A stretch of DNA of 64,000 nucleotides from Paralcaligenes ureilyticus (GTDB lineage Bacteria > Pseudomonadota > Gammaproteobacteria > Burkholderiales > Burkholderiaceae_B): positions 1-64,000 of the forward strand of contig NZ_SMAJ01000003.1 of NCBI RefSeq assembly GCF_004346225.1, written 5' to 3'. A model generated the notes under the pieces. It was not told the origin of the DNA, made no database searches, and was given only the letters and a program-made list of their open reading frames with translations. The translations under genes were made by a program, and so were the position numbers. This document shows positions 45,898 through 55,560 of this stretch, one piece after another (position 1 is the first letter of the stretch; every line of letters begins with the position of its first letter).

Positions 45898-46899
45898 ATG
45901 ACACAAGAAGCAATCTGGCTAAGTGAGCAGGATATCTCGGAGCAGGTGGCGCTTGACGAGGCGATCAATGCGCTCGAATCGGGCTTGCGTTCGCTTGGCC
46001 GCGGCGAAGGCCTCAACGTCCCCAAGGCGCTGGGCGGCTTCGATGATGGCTCGTCTATGCATTCGTTGGGGTCGGCGCTGCCGGCCAGCGGCTACTGCGG
46101 ATACAAGAACTGGATCAACACCAAGCGTGGCGCCAAGGCGGTATATGTGCTTTTCGATGCGGCACAGGGCCAGTTGTTGGCGATCATGGAAGCGAACGCG
46201 CTGGGCCAGTTGCGCACGTCGGCCATGACGGGCCTGGGAACCCGCTGGATTGCACCTGGTACGGCGGACGATATGGCCATTATTGGGTCTGGCAGGCAGG
46301 CTTTGGCACAGGTTGCCGCAGTCAACGCCGTGCGGCCCTTGAAGCGCATCCGTGTGTGGAGTCCGGATTCCGGGCACAGGCATGCGTTCGCCGATCAGAT
46401 ACGCGAGAGTTTCGCCGTCGAGGTCATCGAATCGCCCACGCTGGCGGCAGCCACCGACGCTGCCAGTTTGGTGACTGTTATCACGCGGGCCCGTGATCCC
46501 TTTCTGTCGGCCGGCCTGTTGGCGCCGGGCGCCCACCTTAATGCCGTAGGGGCCATCTTGCCGGCCAATGCCGAACTCCACCAGGATGTGTTCGAGCGTG
46601 TCGGATTCATCGCTGTCGACGATATAGAAAACGCCAGGAAAGGGTCGCGCGAGCTTATCGAACATTTCGATCAGAACAAGCAGGGTGGATGGGACCAAGT
46701 CTATTCATTGGGAAACATTATTGCCAAAGGAATAAAGCCTCCGGCGGGATGTGATGTCAGTTTGTTCAAGTCCATGGGTATGGGGGTGTCCGATTTGTCC
46801 GTGGCGATTCCGGCCTATGAGCGCGCCCGCCAAAGCGGTCTGGGGCAATCGCTGAAGCTTAGTGAAGGCCGGGTGTCGTTGCGCTGGAAGTCAAATTAG
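45898..46899 (+). CDS. ornithine cyclodeaminase/mu-crystallin family protein
   Basis: 333-residue NAD(P)-binding enzyme of the OCD family. Dimerisation-domain motifs are YCGYKNWINTKRG (substrate-side Lys) and NALGQLRTSAMTGLG; the Rossmann loop is MAIIGSGRQALAQ; then VTVITRARDPFL and DDIENARKGSRELIEHF. Family members include ornithine cyclodeaminase, alanine dehydrogenase and cyclic ketimine reductases such as pyrroline-2-carboxylate reductase. Its presence between FAH and cupin genes suggests an amino or imine group in the pathway, which is inference only. Confidence 0.88.
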   Translation: MTQEAIWLSEQDISEQVALDEAINALESGLRSLGRGEGLNVPKALGGFDDGSSMHSLGSALPASGYCGYKNWINTKRGAKAVYVLFDAAQGQLLAIMEANALGQLRTSAMTGLGTRWIAPGTADDMAIIGSGRQALAQVAAVNAVRPLKRIRVWSPDSGHRHAFADQIRESFAVEVIESPTLAAATDAASLVTVITRARDPFLSAGLLAPGAHLNAVGAILPANAELHQDVFERVGFIAVDDIENARKGSRELIEHFDQNKQGGWDQVYSLGNIIAKGIKPPAGCDVSLFKSMGMGVSDLSVAIPAYERARQSGLGQSLKLSEGRVSLRWKSN

Positions 46900-46952
46900 C
46901 GGCGGGTGCTTAAATGGGTTTCTGAGTTGAACGGATTTGTGAGGAGACGAAA

Positions 46953-48062
46953 ATGGAGAAACAGGTTGGTCTTGTCAATATCAGCGGCGTTGCGGCTCGC
47001 CCCCAGACGTTCTGGCCTACTGTGGTTCTGTCCAAGGCAGCGATCGATGCCGAGATCGAAAATCTGGCTAGTATCGACCGTCCGGCCAACGGGCGGCGAG
47101 CCTCGGCGGTCAATCATCCCATGAACACAGGTCCGGTTCCCGCTTATGCGCCCGGCATCGATGTGCATATCCAGGTGCTCAAGCCCGGAGAGCACACCGA
47201 ACCCGTCATGCGAAATTCCAGCCTGGTTGAAATGTGCATTGGCGGCATGGGGCAGGTGCAGATCGGGGCCAGCCGCTTCAGTGTCGAGAAGTTCGATACC
47301 TGGAATGTGCCTTCGATGGAGCCCCAGATTTATCGCAATAGCGGCCGAGATCTGTTTGTGCGCCTGTCCTACAGTAACGCGCCCTTGCTGGAGCAGCTTC
47401 AAGTGCATTACGTGGATGAAAACCCATCTATTGTCGCCTCGGTGCCCATGCCGGTTGACGCCGCCGGCAGTACACCACCGCGTAGCGCCCGGGATGCGGC
47501 CAAGCCGATTCCCATCGGCGGCGACGGCGCACAATTGCTTGGTTACGAATGGCTGGTCGATATTGATACCGTGAAATCGAAGGCATTGTTGTGGCCGTGG
47601 AAGGATGTCCAGCCTTACCTGGAAACCGTCTATACCCGGGACATCGGCTACACAGGACGCCATCTCTATGTGTTGTATAACCCGGCTACCGAGCGCCGGA
47701 TCGGAACATCGCACAGTTTCTTTGCCACAATCGCCAAATTGCCTCCAGGCAAAGTCGACAGGCCACACCGTCACACTTCAGCTGCCATTAATTACATAAT
47801 GTGGGGTCATGGCAAGAGCGTCGTCAACGGCGAGAAAGTCCAGTGGCAGGAAGGCGACCTGCATTTTTCGGCTCCTGGATGGTCGGTGCACAACCACGCC
47901 TCTCGGGAACAGGGCTTCATGGCTTTGACGGTGCAGGATCACCCTTTGCACATTGCGATGGAATCGCTCTTGTGGCAGGAAACTCTTAAGGAGCCCATTG
48001 TCAAGTTGGGCTCCAACGAAGGTATTCAGACCAATCTGGGCAGTTATATAAAGGTAGCCTGA
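46953..48062 (+). CDS. bicupin, gentisate 1,2-dioxygenase-like, copy 1
   Basis: 369-residue double cupin resembling gentisate/1-hydroxy-2-naphthoate ring-cleaving dioxygenases. GAGGAG precedes the ATG. The C-terminal cupin (about 245-340) has the iron triad pattern: H272 and H274 in PHRHTSAAINYIMWG, H313 (and H315) in PGWSVHNHA. The N-terminal cupin (about 70-140) has lost the histidines: LKPGEHTEPVMRNSS keeps only H81, and the second motif reads NVPSMEPQIYRN. So one iron per chain is expected. The next gene, the oxygenase beta subunit, starts right after its stop. The paralogue is at 56601-57719. Confidence 0.85.
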   Translation: MEKQVGLVNISGVAARPQTFWPTVVLSKAAIDAEIENLASIDRPANGRRASAVNHPMNTGPVPAYAPGIDVHIQVLKPGEHTEPVMRNSSLVEMCIGGMGQVQIGASRFSVEKFDTWNVPSMEPQIYRNSGRDLFVRLSYSNAPLLEQLQVHYVDENPSIVASVPMPVDAAGSTPPRSARDAAKPIPIGGDGAQLLGYEWLVDIDTVKSKALLWPWKDVQPYLETVYTRDIGYTGRHLYVLYNPATERRIGTSHSFFATIAKLPPGKVDRPHRHTSAAINYIMWGHGKSVVNGEKVQWQEGDLHFSAPGWSVHNHASREQGFMALTVQDHPLHIAMESLLWQETLKEPIVKLGSNEGIQTNLGSYIKVA

Positions 48063-48063
48063 G

Positions 48064-48585
48064 ATGAGTCAGGACCGAGTTGCCCCAATAGTTGCCGAAT
48101 TGCCCGCGAATGACGAAATCCGCGCCCTCGCAGGCCTGTTGCGCGATTTCTATGATGAAGTGGCCGACTACTTGGATGACGATCAGATCGAGCGGTTTCC
48201 CTCTTATTTTGTCGACGATTGTGTTTACCAGGTGGTGTCGCGCGAAAACTATGATGAGGGCCTGCCTCAGGCAACGATTTATTGCGATGGCGTTGCAATG
48301 GTGCGGGATCGTGTTACGGCCCTGCGCCAGACCCAGGTCTATGTACCGCGGCATTGGCGCCATTTTCTAAGTGGCTTGCGGATTACGGCTCTGGATGGCG
48401 ACGATATTCATGTGCGCGTCAACTTCATGGTTACTGAAGCCATGTCTGATCAAGACCCTTCGGTGTTTCTGGTCGGACAGTACATCGACGTTATTGTTCG
48501 CGAGGGTGGCGCATTCAAGTTCAGACAGCATCTCGCGGTGTACGACAATCACCATGTCAGGCGCTCGCTGATCGTGCCGGTCTGA
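48064..48585 (+). CDS. Rieske oxygenase beta subunit, copy 1
   Basis: 173-residue small subunit with an NTF2/SnoaL-like fold. Typical motifs are LLRDFYDEVADYLDDDQIERFPSYFVDDCVYQVVSRENYDEG and HFLSGLRI, the C-terminal RQHLAVYDNHHVRRSLIVPV strand pair, and MVRDRVTALRQTQVYVPRHWRH. It would pack with the alpha subunit encoded next as an alpha3beta3 hexamer. The ATG overlaps the end of the cupin gene region by context (stop TGA, then ATG after one base). Confidence 0.9.
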   Translation: MSQDRVAPIVAELPANDEIRALAGLLRDFYDEVADYLDDDQIERFPSYFVDDCVYQVVSRENYDEGLPQATIYCDGVAMVRDRVTALRQTQVYVPRHWRHFLSGLRITALDGDDIHVRVNFMVTEAMSDQDPSVFLVGQYIDVIVREGGAFKFRQHLAVYDNHHVRRSLIVPV

Positions 48586-48602
48586 CTACAAGGAGAACCA
48601 TA

Positions 48603-49841
48603 ATGGGCAAAAGCCTTGGCGCTGAAATGTCTGACAGGATTTGGCCGAAAGAAGGCTGGACCCGCGTGCCGTTCTGGGTCTATACCGATCCGGATGTTTA
48701 TCAGCGCGAACTTGATCTGTTCTTTTACGGACCCAGTTGGAATTATGTGGCGCTGGATTGTGAAATTCCGCAGATCGGATCTTACAAGCGTAGCTGGATC
48801 GGCGAGCGTCAGGTGGTGGTGGTACGCGGCGAAGGCGGTCGGGTTCACGTATGGGAAAATCGTTGTGCGCATCGCGGTGCACGACTGTGTTGGAAAAACA
48901 AGGGCCGGGAAGAGTCGTTTACCTGTCCATATCACCAATGGAACTTCGCCCTGGACGGGACGTTGCAAGGGGTTCCACTAAAGCGTGGTGTGCTCAAGAA
49001 AGGCGGCATGCCGGCCGATTTCGACAATGTCGATCATGGCCTGACACCATTGCGGGTCCATGTTGAAGGGGGATCCATCTGGGCCAGCTTTCGGCTCGAT
49101 GGTCCGTCGTTTGAAGAATATAGCGGATCGCAGGTGCTGGCCAATATGCGGCGACTGTTTTCAGGACGCAAGCTCAAGCTGCTAGGCTACAGCCGGCAAC
49201 GCATTCCCAGCAACTGGAAACTGTACTTTGAAAACCTCAAAGACCCTTATCACGCGACATTGCTGCATTCCTTCCTGATCACTTTTGGGCTTTGGCGGGC
49301 GGACACCCAGTCCGAGACGCTGCCCGAAATTTCAGGGCATAGCATTATGGTGTCGCGCAACGTCGGACGCAAAGCGGGCGACGCGAATCCCGAGCTGACT
49401 CGAGCCAAGGACAGCCTGCTGCTACACGATGTGGATACCGTCACGCCGCGTCCCGAGTTCGAAGACGGAAAGGTGGTGGCAGTGACGCATTTTCCAAGCG
49501 TGATCATGCATCAGCAGGCCAATACACTGGGCATGCGTCACGTGATCCCAAAGGGCGTTGATTCGTTCGAGCTGGCCTGGACGTTTTTCGGTTACGAAGA
49601 TGATGACCCAGCCATGGCGCGCTTGCGCGTGCGGCACGCCAACTTGTATGGCCCGGCCGGGTATGTCGCGATGGAAGACGGCGAGGTGTTGTCCGAATCG
49701 CAAAATGGCGCCCACCATAACGACGGCCATAGCGCCGTCGTTGAAATGGGCGGACGCGAGATAGGCAAGCAGGATCACATGGTGACTGAAGTGCTGATCC
49801 GTGCTTTTTATCACCATTATCGCCAGGCCATGGGCTTATGA
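48603..49841 (+). CDS. Rieske oxygenase alpha subunit, copy 1
   Basis: 412-residue catalytic subunit. AAGGAG lies 8 bases before the ATG. The Rieske cluster is C88-x-H90 (NRCAHRGA) and C108-x2-H111 (CPYHQWN). The mononuclear iron site has D214, H217 and H222 in NLKDPYHATLLH, with a distal carboxylate in the GYEDDDPAMARLR region. The opening WPKEGWTRVPFWVYTDPDVY recalls salicylate 5-hydroxylase large subunits (NagG) from memory of the family, which would fit a gentisate-forming step. It needs the ferredoxin and reductase encoded upstream. Confidence 0.9.
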   Translation: MGKSLGAEMSDRIWPKEGWTRVPFWVYTDPDVYQRELDLFFYGPSWNYVALDCEIPQIGSYKRSWIGERQVVVVRGEGGRVHVWENRCAHRGARLCWKNKGREESFTCPYHQWNFALDGTLQGVPLKRGVLKKGGMPADFDNVDHGLTPLRVHVEGGSIWASFRLDGPSFEEYSGSQVLANMRRLFSGRKLKLLGYSRQRIPSNWKLYFENLKDPYHATLLHSFLITFGLWRADTQSETLPEISGHSIMVSRNVGRKAGDANPELTRAKDSLLLHDVDTVTPRPEFEDGKVVAVTHFPSVIMHQQANTLGMRHVIPKGVDSFELAWTFFGYEDDDPAMARLRVRHANLYGPAGYVAMEDGEVLSESQNGAHHNDGHSAVVEMGGREIGKQDHMVTEVLIRAFYHHYRQAMGL

Positions 49842-49898
49842 ACATACCCGTGATGCTGTCGATTTCCGACTCAACCCTTGAATTTGCCGCTTAAGACC

Positions 49899-50798
49899 AT
49901 GATTTCCTTAAAACCCGATTTTCTGGTGGGCTCGTACCCGCCGATAGCCACCCCTTTCCGTGACGGCCATGTCGATTTCGATGCCTATGCCGGACTGCTT
50001 GAGTTCCAGGTAGAAAACGGAACCCACGGCATTGTCGTGAACGGCACTTCCTCCGAGCCCTCCACCTTGACAATCGACGAACGCAACCAGCTTGTCAAGT
50101 GTGCTGTCGATGTCATTGGCAAGCGTATTCCGGTGGTCGCGGCCACTGGTTCGCAATCGCATGCCGAAACGGTCGCCCTGACCGAGTTTGCCATGCGAGC
50201 GGGTGCGGATGCCTTGCTGGTGGTGACCCCTTATTACATCCGTCCGCCGCAACGCGGCTTGGTCGAGTTTTATGCCGATATCGGCGCGCGCAGCGACTTG
50301 CCCTTGATGATTTATCACATTCCCGGTCGAACAGCCGTGTCTGTTGAACTGGATACTCTGAAACGGATTGCCGATCGGGTGCCGAATTTCGTGGGCATTA
50401 AGCATGCGGTCAACGACTTTGGCTTTGTATCGCACATGATCGCTGCGCTGGGCTCCGAATTTCGCATTTTTGTGGGGCTCGAAGAGTTTACTTTTCCGAT
50501 GATGGCATTGGGCGCCCAAGGGACAATGAATGCAGTGGCCAATATCGTGCCCGGCAAGGTCGCGGAACTGGCCAACGAGACGCTCAAGGGTAATATGCTC
50601 GCGGCGCGTAAGCTGCATTTCGACTTGTTCAACCTGAACCAGGCGGTGTTTTACGATACCAATCCCATTCCTATGAAATACATGATGAAGAGGCTGGGAA
50701 TCTTGTCGCGCAACGAGCATCGCCTGCCAATGGTGGCGGCATCGCCCGAGCTGGAGAAACGCCTGGATGCTGTTCTGCAAGGCGCCGGCCTGATTTAG
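49899..50798 (+). CDS. DapA-family lyase/synthase
   Basis: 299-residue class I aldolase-fold protein of the dihydrodipicolinate synthase superfamily. ATG 49899 (MISLKPDFLVGSYPPIATPF) is chosen; the in-frame TTG at 49878 is possible. The Schiff-base Lys is K168 in FVGIKHAVND, Y139 lies in IYHIPGRT, and R144 of PGRT is kept. The threonine motif reads GTSSEPSTL rather than GTTGESATL. The family includes true DapA, but also hydratase-aldolases that release pyruvate from benzylidenepyruvates; the catabolic setting favours the latter type. It is the last gene of the first operon. Confidence 0.85.
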   Translation: MISLKPDFLVGSYPPIATPFRDGHVDFDAYAGLLEFQVENGTHGIVVNGTSSEPSTLTIDERNQLVKCAVDVIGKRIPVVAATGSQSHAETVALTEFAMRAGADALLVVTPYYIRPPQRGLVEFYADIGARSDLPLMIYHIPGRTAVSVELDTLKRIADRVPNFVGIKHAVNDFGFVSHMIAALGSEFRIFVGLEEFTFPMMALGAQGTMNAVANIVPGKVAELANETLKGNMLAARKLHFDLFNLNQAVFYDTNPIPMKYMMKRLGILSRNEHRLPMVAASPELEKRLDAVLQGAGLI

Positions 50799-50911
50799 GT
50801 AACGCGCGGTTTTATCCGGTTTCTTGAGTCGGCGCCCGACACCGCCTTAAGAACCCACCCACCATGCCAAAAACCAATGCCGCCCCTTGGTACCAAACCA
50901 GAACAGCACCT

Positions 50912-51607
50912 TCAGACACTCAGATGTGCGCCGAGTATCTTTTCGTTATTGCGCAAGGCATCACTAGTGCCGGTAAAGCAGACGGCACCTTTGTCCAGGA
51001 TGTAATGCGTGTCGCTCAGTTCGAGCGCCACCCCCAGATTTTGCTCAATCAATAATATTCCAAGCCCCTCGGCTTTTAACAGAGCGACGATGTTTACGAT
51101 TTCCTGGACAATCAGCGGGGCCAACCCTTCAGAGGGTTCGTCCAGTAGTATGAGTGAGGGGTTAAGCATGAGTGCGCGTGCGATCGACACCATTTGCTGC
51201 TCGCCGCCCGAGAGCTGGAAGCCCAGGTTGTTGCGGCGTTCCTGCAAGCGCGGGAAAAGTTCATAGATGGTTGCCAGGCTCCATCGATGGGTGCGGCCGG
51301 GGCGCGCCGCGACGGTCAGGTTTTCTTCGACGGTAAGGCTGGGGAACACGCCGCGTTCTTGCGGCACGAAGCCAATGCCCAGGTGTGAAATGCGATGCGG
51401 CGCCATGCCGCTGATATCTTGCCCCTCGTAGCTGACTCGGCCATCGCGCGGAGCAAGATAGCCCATAATGGTCAGCAACGTTGTTGTTTTGCCGGCCCCG
51501 TTGCGGCCAAGCAGCGTGGTGACCTGGCCTTTTTCCACGTGCAGCGATACATCGTGCAAGACGTGGCTGTCGCTGTAGTAGGCATTAACGTGATCGATGT
51601 CCAGCAC
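50912..51607 (-). CDS. livF: branched-chain-type ABC transporter ATP-binding protein LivF
   Basis: 231-residue ATPase. GTG 51607 (VLDIDHVNAYY) is chosen: GGGAGG lies 9 bases upstream, and the start overlaps the livG stop by one base; the ATG at 51646 would extend into livG. Walker A GRNGAGKTT, the Q-loop FVPQERGVFPSLTVEENL, signature LSGGEQQMVSIARAL and Walker B LILLDEPSEGLAP match LivF. It is paired with LivG as the two ATPases of a hydrophobic/branched-chain amino-acid type importer, a family that also carries aromatic acids. Confidence 0.88.
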   Translation of the reverse strand: MLDIDHVNAYYSDSHVLHDVSLHVEKGQVTTLLGRNGAGKTTTLLTIMGYLAPRDGRVSYEGQDISGMAPHRISHLGIGFVPQERGVFPSLTVEENLTVAARPGRTHRWSLATIYELFPRLQERRNNLGFQLSGGEQQMVSIARALMLNPSLILLDEPSEGLAPLIVQEIVNIVALLKAEGLGILLIEQNLGVALELSDTHYILDKGAVCFTGTSDALRNNEKILGAHLSV

Positions 51608-52350
51608 TAGTGTTTGCCTCCCAGATATACTTCGCGCACCTTGCAATTGCCCTGGATGTCTTGCGGCTTTCCGCAGGCAAGCACCTCGCCGTAATAGAGT
51701 ACGGTAATGTGGTTGGCCAGCGAAAAGACCACCTTCATGTCGTGTTCGATCATCAGGATCGCCAAGTCTTTGGGCAGTTCGCGTACCAGGGCGATCATAT
51801 GCTCTGTTTCGGCCGGAGACATGCCCGAAGTTGGCTCGTCCAGAAGCAGCAGTTGAGGTTCCGCCGCCAGGGCAATGGCAACCTCCAACTGGCGCTGTTC
51901 GCCGTAAGACAGGCTGGACACAGGGTGATCCAGCCGGCTGGTCAGCCGGGTTTGTTCCAGTATCTGCTCGGCACGTTCATATTGCGCCGTTCGGATGCCC
52001 ACACCGCGCAGTGCCTGGTACCAGCCGCCTTGTTTTGCCTGCACCGCCAGCCGCACGTTTTCGCGTGCGTTCAGACTGCGGAATAAATTGTTTTTCTGGA
52101 AAGTTCTGCTTATACCCATTTGGCAGATGTGTTCCGGGCGCATGCCGGTAATGTCGCGGCCCTTGAAGAGCACTCGACCGGAAGTAGGTATGAGCTGCCC
52201 GGTAATCTGATGCACCAGGCTGGTTTTGCCAGCGCCGTTAGGGCCGATCACCACATGGCGCTCGCCTCGATCGACCGTGAGATTGACATCCTGGGTAACA
52301 ACCAGGCTGCCGAACGCTTTGCACAGATTTTCTGTTTGCAGCAATTTCAT
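51607..52350 (-). CDS. livG: branched-chain-type ABC transporter ATP-binding protein LivG
   Basis: 247-residue ATPase. ATG 52350 (MKLLQTENLCKAFGSLVVTQDVNL) is used; the longer frame reads back through livM. Walker A GPNGAGKTS, the long LivG insert RTFQKNNLFRSLNARENVRLAVQAKQG, signature LSYGEQRQLEVAIALA and Walker B LLLLDEPTSGMSP are seen. It overlaps the livM stop by 4 bases. Confidence 0.9.
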   Translation of the reverse strand: MKLLQTENLCKAFGSLVVTQDVNLTVDRGERHVVIGPNGAGKTSLVHQITGQLIPTSGRVLFKGRDITGMRPEHICQMGISRTFQKNNLFRSLNARENVRLAVQAKQGGWYQALRGVGIRTAQYERAEQILEQTRLTSRLDHPVSSLSYGEQRQLEVAIALAAEPQLLLLDEPTSGMSPAETEHMIALVRELPKDLAILMIEHDMKVVFSLANHITVLYYGEVLACGKPQDIQGNCKVREVYLGGKH

Positions 52351-53291
52351 CGGCGTTTCTCTATGATGGCCTGTATCCGCTTCATGATGAATCCCCATGC
52401 GCCTTCGCGCAGGAACATCACCGAGAAAATAAAAATGGCGCCGATCCAGAATTGCCAGTACTCGGTATGAGAGCTCAGGATGTTTTTCAGAAGTAGGAAA
52501 ATCGCTGCGCCCAGAGCCGGGCCAATAACTGTAGCGCTGCCGCCCAGCACGACCATGATGATCGCGTCGCCGGACAAGGTCCAGTGGAGCGTCTCGGATG
52601 AAATGTAGGCATTGAAGAAGGCATATAGAGCACCGCCAAAGCCGGCCAGCGCGCCGGCAATCGTGAACGCAATCAACTTGAATCGTTGCACTGGATAGCC
52701 GATGGCCTGCATTCGCTGTTCGTTGTCTCGGATGCCGATGAATATCGAGCCCAGTGGGGAGCGCACCAGACACCACAAGAATATCAGCACCAGAATGAAT
52801 CCCGTGGCGATCACGCCATAGATGGCGATTGGATCGTTAAGACTTAGGGAGAACAGGCTGGGGCGCTCAAACCCCACTAGGCCATCGGTGCCGCCGGTTA
52901 CGCTGCGCCACTTTAACGAGACTGAATACAGCAATTGCGCAAACGCCATAGTGAGCATCAGGAAGGCTATGCCATTCACGCGGATACAAAAAGCGCCGAT
53001 GATGGCGGCCGTGATGGCGGAAATTGTCACACCTGCCGCCAACCCCCACCAGCCGGAAAGCCCCAAATGAACTCCCAGGGTAATGACGGCATAGCTTGAA
53101 ATACCGAAAAAGGCGGCATGCCCAAACGATAACAGCCCGGTGTAGCCGATGAGCAGGCCTAGGCTCATGGCAAAAATGGCGAAGATGAGTATTTCGGCAA
53201 TAATCCCCAATACGTATTCTCCGGCAAACGGGGCCGAGGCCAGGGCAGCGCAAAGCACGATCAGTCCGATAACTTGCGTAGAGGGCTTCAT
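52347..53291 (-). CDS. livM: branched-chain-type ABC permease LivM
   Basis: 314-residue polytopic permease with about nine membrane segments. Family motifs are GYTGLLSFGHAAFFGISSYA, GIRDNEQRMQAIGYPVQRFKLIAFTIAGALAG and the GGSATVIGPALGA loop. It forms the translocation pore with LivH. One base separates it from the livH stop. Confidence 0.92.
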   Translation of the reverse strand: MKPSTQVIGLIVLCAALASAPFAGEYVLGIIAEILIFAIFAMSLGLLIGYTGLLSFGHAAFFGISSYAVITLGVHLGLSGWWGLAAGVTISAITAAIIGAFCIRVNGIAFLMLTMAFAQLLYSVSLKWRSVTGGTDGLVGFERPSLFSLSLNDPIAIYGVIATGFILVLIFLWCLVRSPLGSIFIGIRDNEQRMQAIGYPVQRFKLIAFTIAGALAGFGGALYAFFNAYISSETLHWTLSGDAIIMVVLGGSATVIGPALGAAIFLLLKNILSSHTEYWQFWIGAIFIFSVMFLREGAWGFIMKRIQAIIEKRR

Positions 53292-53292
53292 T

Positions 53293-54156
53293 TCATGCCT
53301 TGGCTATTCCGTATAGCCCGTGCGGCCGGGTCAATAGCATTACGATCATTAGCAAGTAGATAAAGAAAAGAGAGAGGCTGGGGAAATAGGCTTTTCCAAA
53401 TGTCTCGACTAGGCCCAGGAACAGGCTTGATACGAAGGCGCCACGCAAACTGCCCATTCCACCGATTACGATCACAATGAATGCCGGTATCAGGATTTCC
53501 ACGTCTATGCCCAGGTAGACGCCCAGGATAGGGCTGGCCACAATGCCGCCAATGGCCGCCAGCGCGGCGCCCAAGGCAAAAATGCAGGCAAAAAGAACCG
53601 GCACATTGATGCCGATGCCGGCGGCGGTCGCAGCGTCGTCAACGCCGGCTCGCACCATGGCTCCGATGCGGCTGCGTTCCAGAAACCACCATAGCGCTGC
53701 CGCCATGACGCCACCGAAGGCAATCAAGAAAAACCGGTACTTTGGCACATAGGCACCGGCAATGTCGAGGACGCCGTCCAATGTCCCGGGCGGTGAGATA
53801 TTGAGTATGTCTGGGCCCCATATATAGCGGGTAATGTCGGAAAAAATAAAAATGAAGCCAAAGGTCAGCAATACTTGGTCAAGGTGTCCGCGACTGTATA
53901 GGCGGCGCATGAAAAAACGCTCCATCAAGACGGCGGCCACCACGCTGGGCACCCAGCCGATGCCTAGGGCTAGCCAAAAATTTCCCGACCATTGAATGAT
54001 GGAGTAGGCGGTAAACGCCCCCAACATGAAAAAAGAGCCGTGGGCTACATTGATTACGTTCATGAGCCCGAAAATCAGCGACAGCCCTGCCGCCATCATG
54101 AACAGCAATATGCCGAATGACAGACCATTTATGAATTGAGTGAGGATGAAATCCAT
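53293..54156 (-). CDS. livH: branched-chain-type ABC permease LivH
   Basis: 287-residue permease with about eight membrane segments: LSFGILLFMMAAGLSLIFGLMNVINVAHGSFFMLGAF at the N-terminus, the RSRIGAMVRAGVDDAATAAGIGINV coupling loop, and VIVIGGMGSLRGAFVSSLFLG. Standard LivH length. The binding-protein gene lies 95 bases upstream on the same strand. Confidence 0.92.
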   Translation of the reverse strand: MDFILTQFINGLSFGILLFMMAAGLSLIFGLMNVINVAHGSFFMLGAFTAYSIIQWSGNFWLALGIGWVPSVVAAVLMERFFMRRLYSRGHLDQVLLTFGFIFIFSDITRYIWGPDILNISPPGTLDGVLDIAGAYVPKYRFFLIAFGGVMAAALWWFLERSRIGAMVRAGVDDAATAAGIGINVPVLFACIFALGAALAAIGGIVASPILGVYLGIDVEILIPAFIVIVIGGMGSLRGAFVSSLFLGLVETFGKAYFPSLSLFFIYLLMIVMLLTRPHGLYGIAKA

Positions 54157-54251
54157 GCCGTTCCGGTCAATCAGTGCAGTGGGCGGCTAAAACTCGTTAC
54201 CGGATTTCAGCCGCATGTATCGCCTGTGCGCAAGATGGATAACGTTTCGGT

Positions 54252-55454
54252 TCAGACCACATTGGGGTAGGTGTAGAGAACTTTGTTGGTGAAGCGGCCA
54301 TTTAATTCCACCACTTCCCGAATGTAGACGTTCTGAATAGGGCTTTGCGTTGTTGGGCTGAAGTGGAACGGTCCGCGAGGCGCTTGCAGGCGTAGTGCCA
54401 GCATGGCTTTTCGCAAGGCATCTTTGTCGTGCGTATCTCCATGCACGGCCTCGATGGCGCCGTGCAATATCTGCGCAGCTACATACCCGTATTCACTGTA
54501 TACGCTAGGGTATTTTTTGTATTTGGCACGATAATCGGCGACAAATTTCTTGTTGGCGGCGTTATCCAGGGTCTCGGCATAGTGCAGCGAGCTTAGTGCT
54601 CCGAGAGCGCTTGCGCCCTGCGCCGGCAGTGTGTCGCTTTCCAGCATGAAGCCCGATCCGGTCAGTTTCGATATTTTCTTTAGGCCGTATTCGGCGTATT
54701 GCTTGACGAAACGTACCGCGTCGGTTCCGGCGTAAAAATTGAACGTCCCCGGCGGCGCGTCCTTGCGGATTGTGGCCAGGTACGGACTGAAGTCGTTATT
54801 GCCCAAAGGGGGATAGATATCACTGACGACCTTTCCTCCCAGGGGCGCGAAGCCGGACTTGAATTCGGCCAGCGTGTCGCGGCCTCCCACAAAGTCGGAG
54901 GCCGTCAGCAAGGCCTCTTTGGCTACGTTCTTGTAGTACCAATCACCGAACGTCCGGTGTATGGCGATGGTGTTGATGGAGCAACGAAAGAAATAAGGAA
55001 GCTTTGTATCGACCATTGACAGGGAGGTCGCGCCAGCGCCGGAGCACAGCATGAACGCCCCGCTTTGGCGCAAATAGGCAACTGCGGCCATGGCCACGCC
55101 ACTTGATTGAATGCCGGTGATGATGTCGCATTTATCACTTTCGACCAGCTTTCTCAGCTTCTGCAAACCGACCTGTGGCTTGATTTCGTCATCTTCCTTG
55201 AGGATCTGGATTTTGCGCCCGGCAATCGAGCCGCCGATTTCATCAAAGTACAGATTCATGCCGTTAAGATTGTCGTTTCCAAGGGCGGCAAATACGCCCG
55301 AAAACGAGTTGAGCAAGCCAATGCGCAATGCGGGCTTGGATTGCGCCAGGGCTGGCGATACGATGCCACCCAATAAAGCCGTGGCGCCGATAGCACTCGC
55401 CTCGACAATGAATTTGCGGCGTGACGGAATAACCTTCGGGTTCTGGTTTGGCAT
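54252..55454 (-). CDS. branched-chain-type ABC substrate-binding protein, Tat signal
   Basis: 400-residue periplasmic Leu/Ile/Val-type binding protein (type I fold). The N-terminus carries a twin-arginine signal, SRRKFIVEAS (R12-R13), with cleavage after ALAQ near residue 38, so export is likely as a folded protein. The mature part starts KPALRIGLLNSFSGVFAALG, with GNDNLNGMNLYFDEIGG and SGVAMAAVAYLRQSGAFML. GGAG precedes the ATG. Such proteins near Rieske oxygenase genes usually bind aromatic or carboxylic substrates of the local pathway, so this one may reveal the substrate. Confidence 0.9.
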   Translation of the reverse strand: MPNQNPKVIPSRRKFIVEASAIGATALLGGIVSPALAQSKPALRIGLLNSFSGVFAALGNDNLNGMNLYFDEIGGSIAGRKIQILKEDDEIKPQVGLQKLRKLVESDKCDIITGIQSSGVAMAAVAYLRQSGAFMLCSGAGATSLSMVDTKLPYFFRCSINTIAIHRTFGDWYYKNVAKEALLTASDFVGGRDTLAEFKSGFAPLGGKVVSDIYPPLGNNDFSPYLATIRKDAPPGTFNFYAGTDAVRFVKQYAEYGLKKISKLTGSGFMLESDTLPAQGASALGALSSLHYAETLDNAANKKFVADYRAKYKKYPSVYSEYGYVAAQILHGAIEAVHGDTHDKDALRKAMLALRLQAPRGPFHFSPTTQSPIQNVYIREVVELNGRFTNKVLYTYPNVV

Positions 55455-55560
55455 AGTGTCTCCGTTATAAGTTAGTTTTTGATGATGATTGCAATCCAGT
55501 CAATAACATTAATCTTCAATGAATTCTAGAGCGCCGGTTGACACAGCGACAGTCAATGGC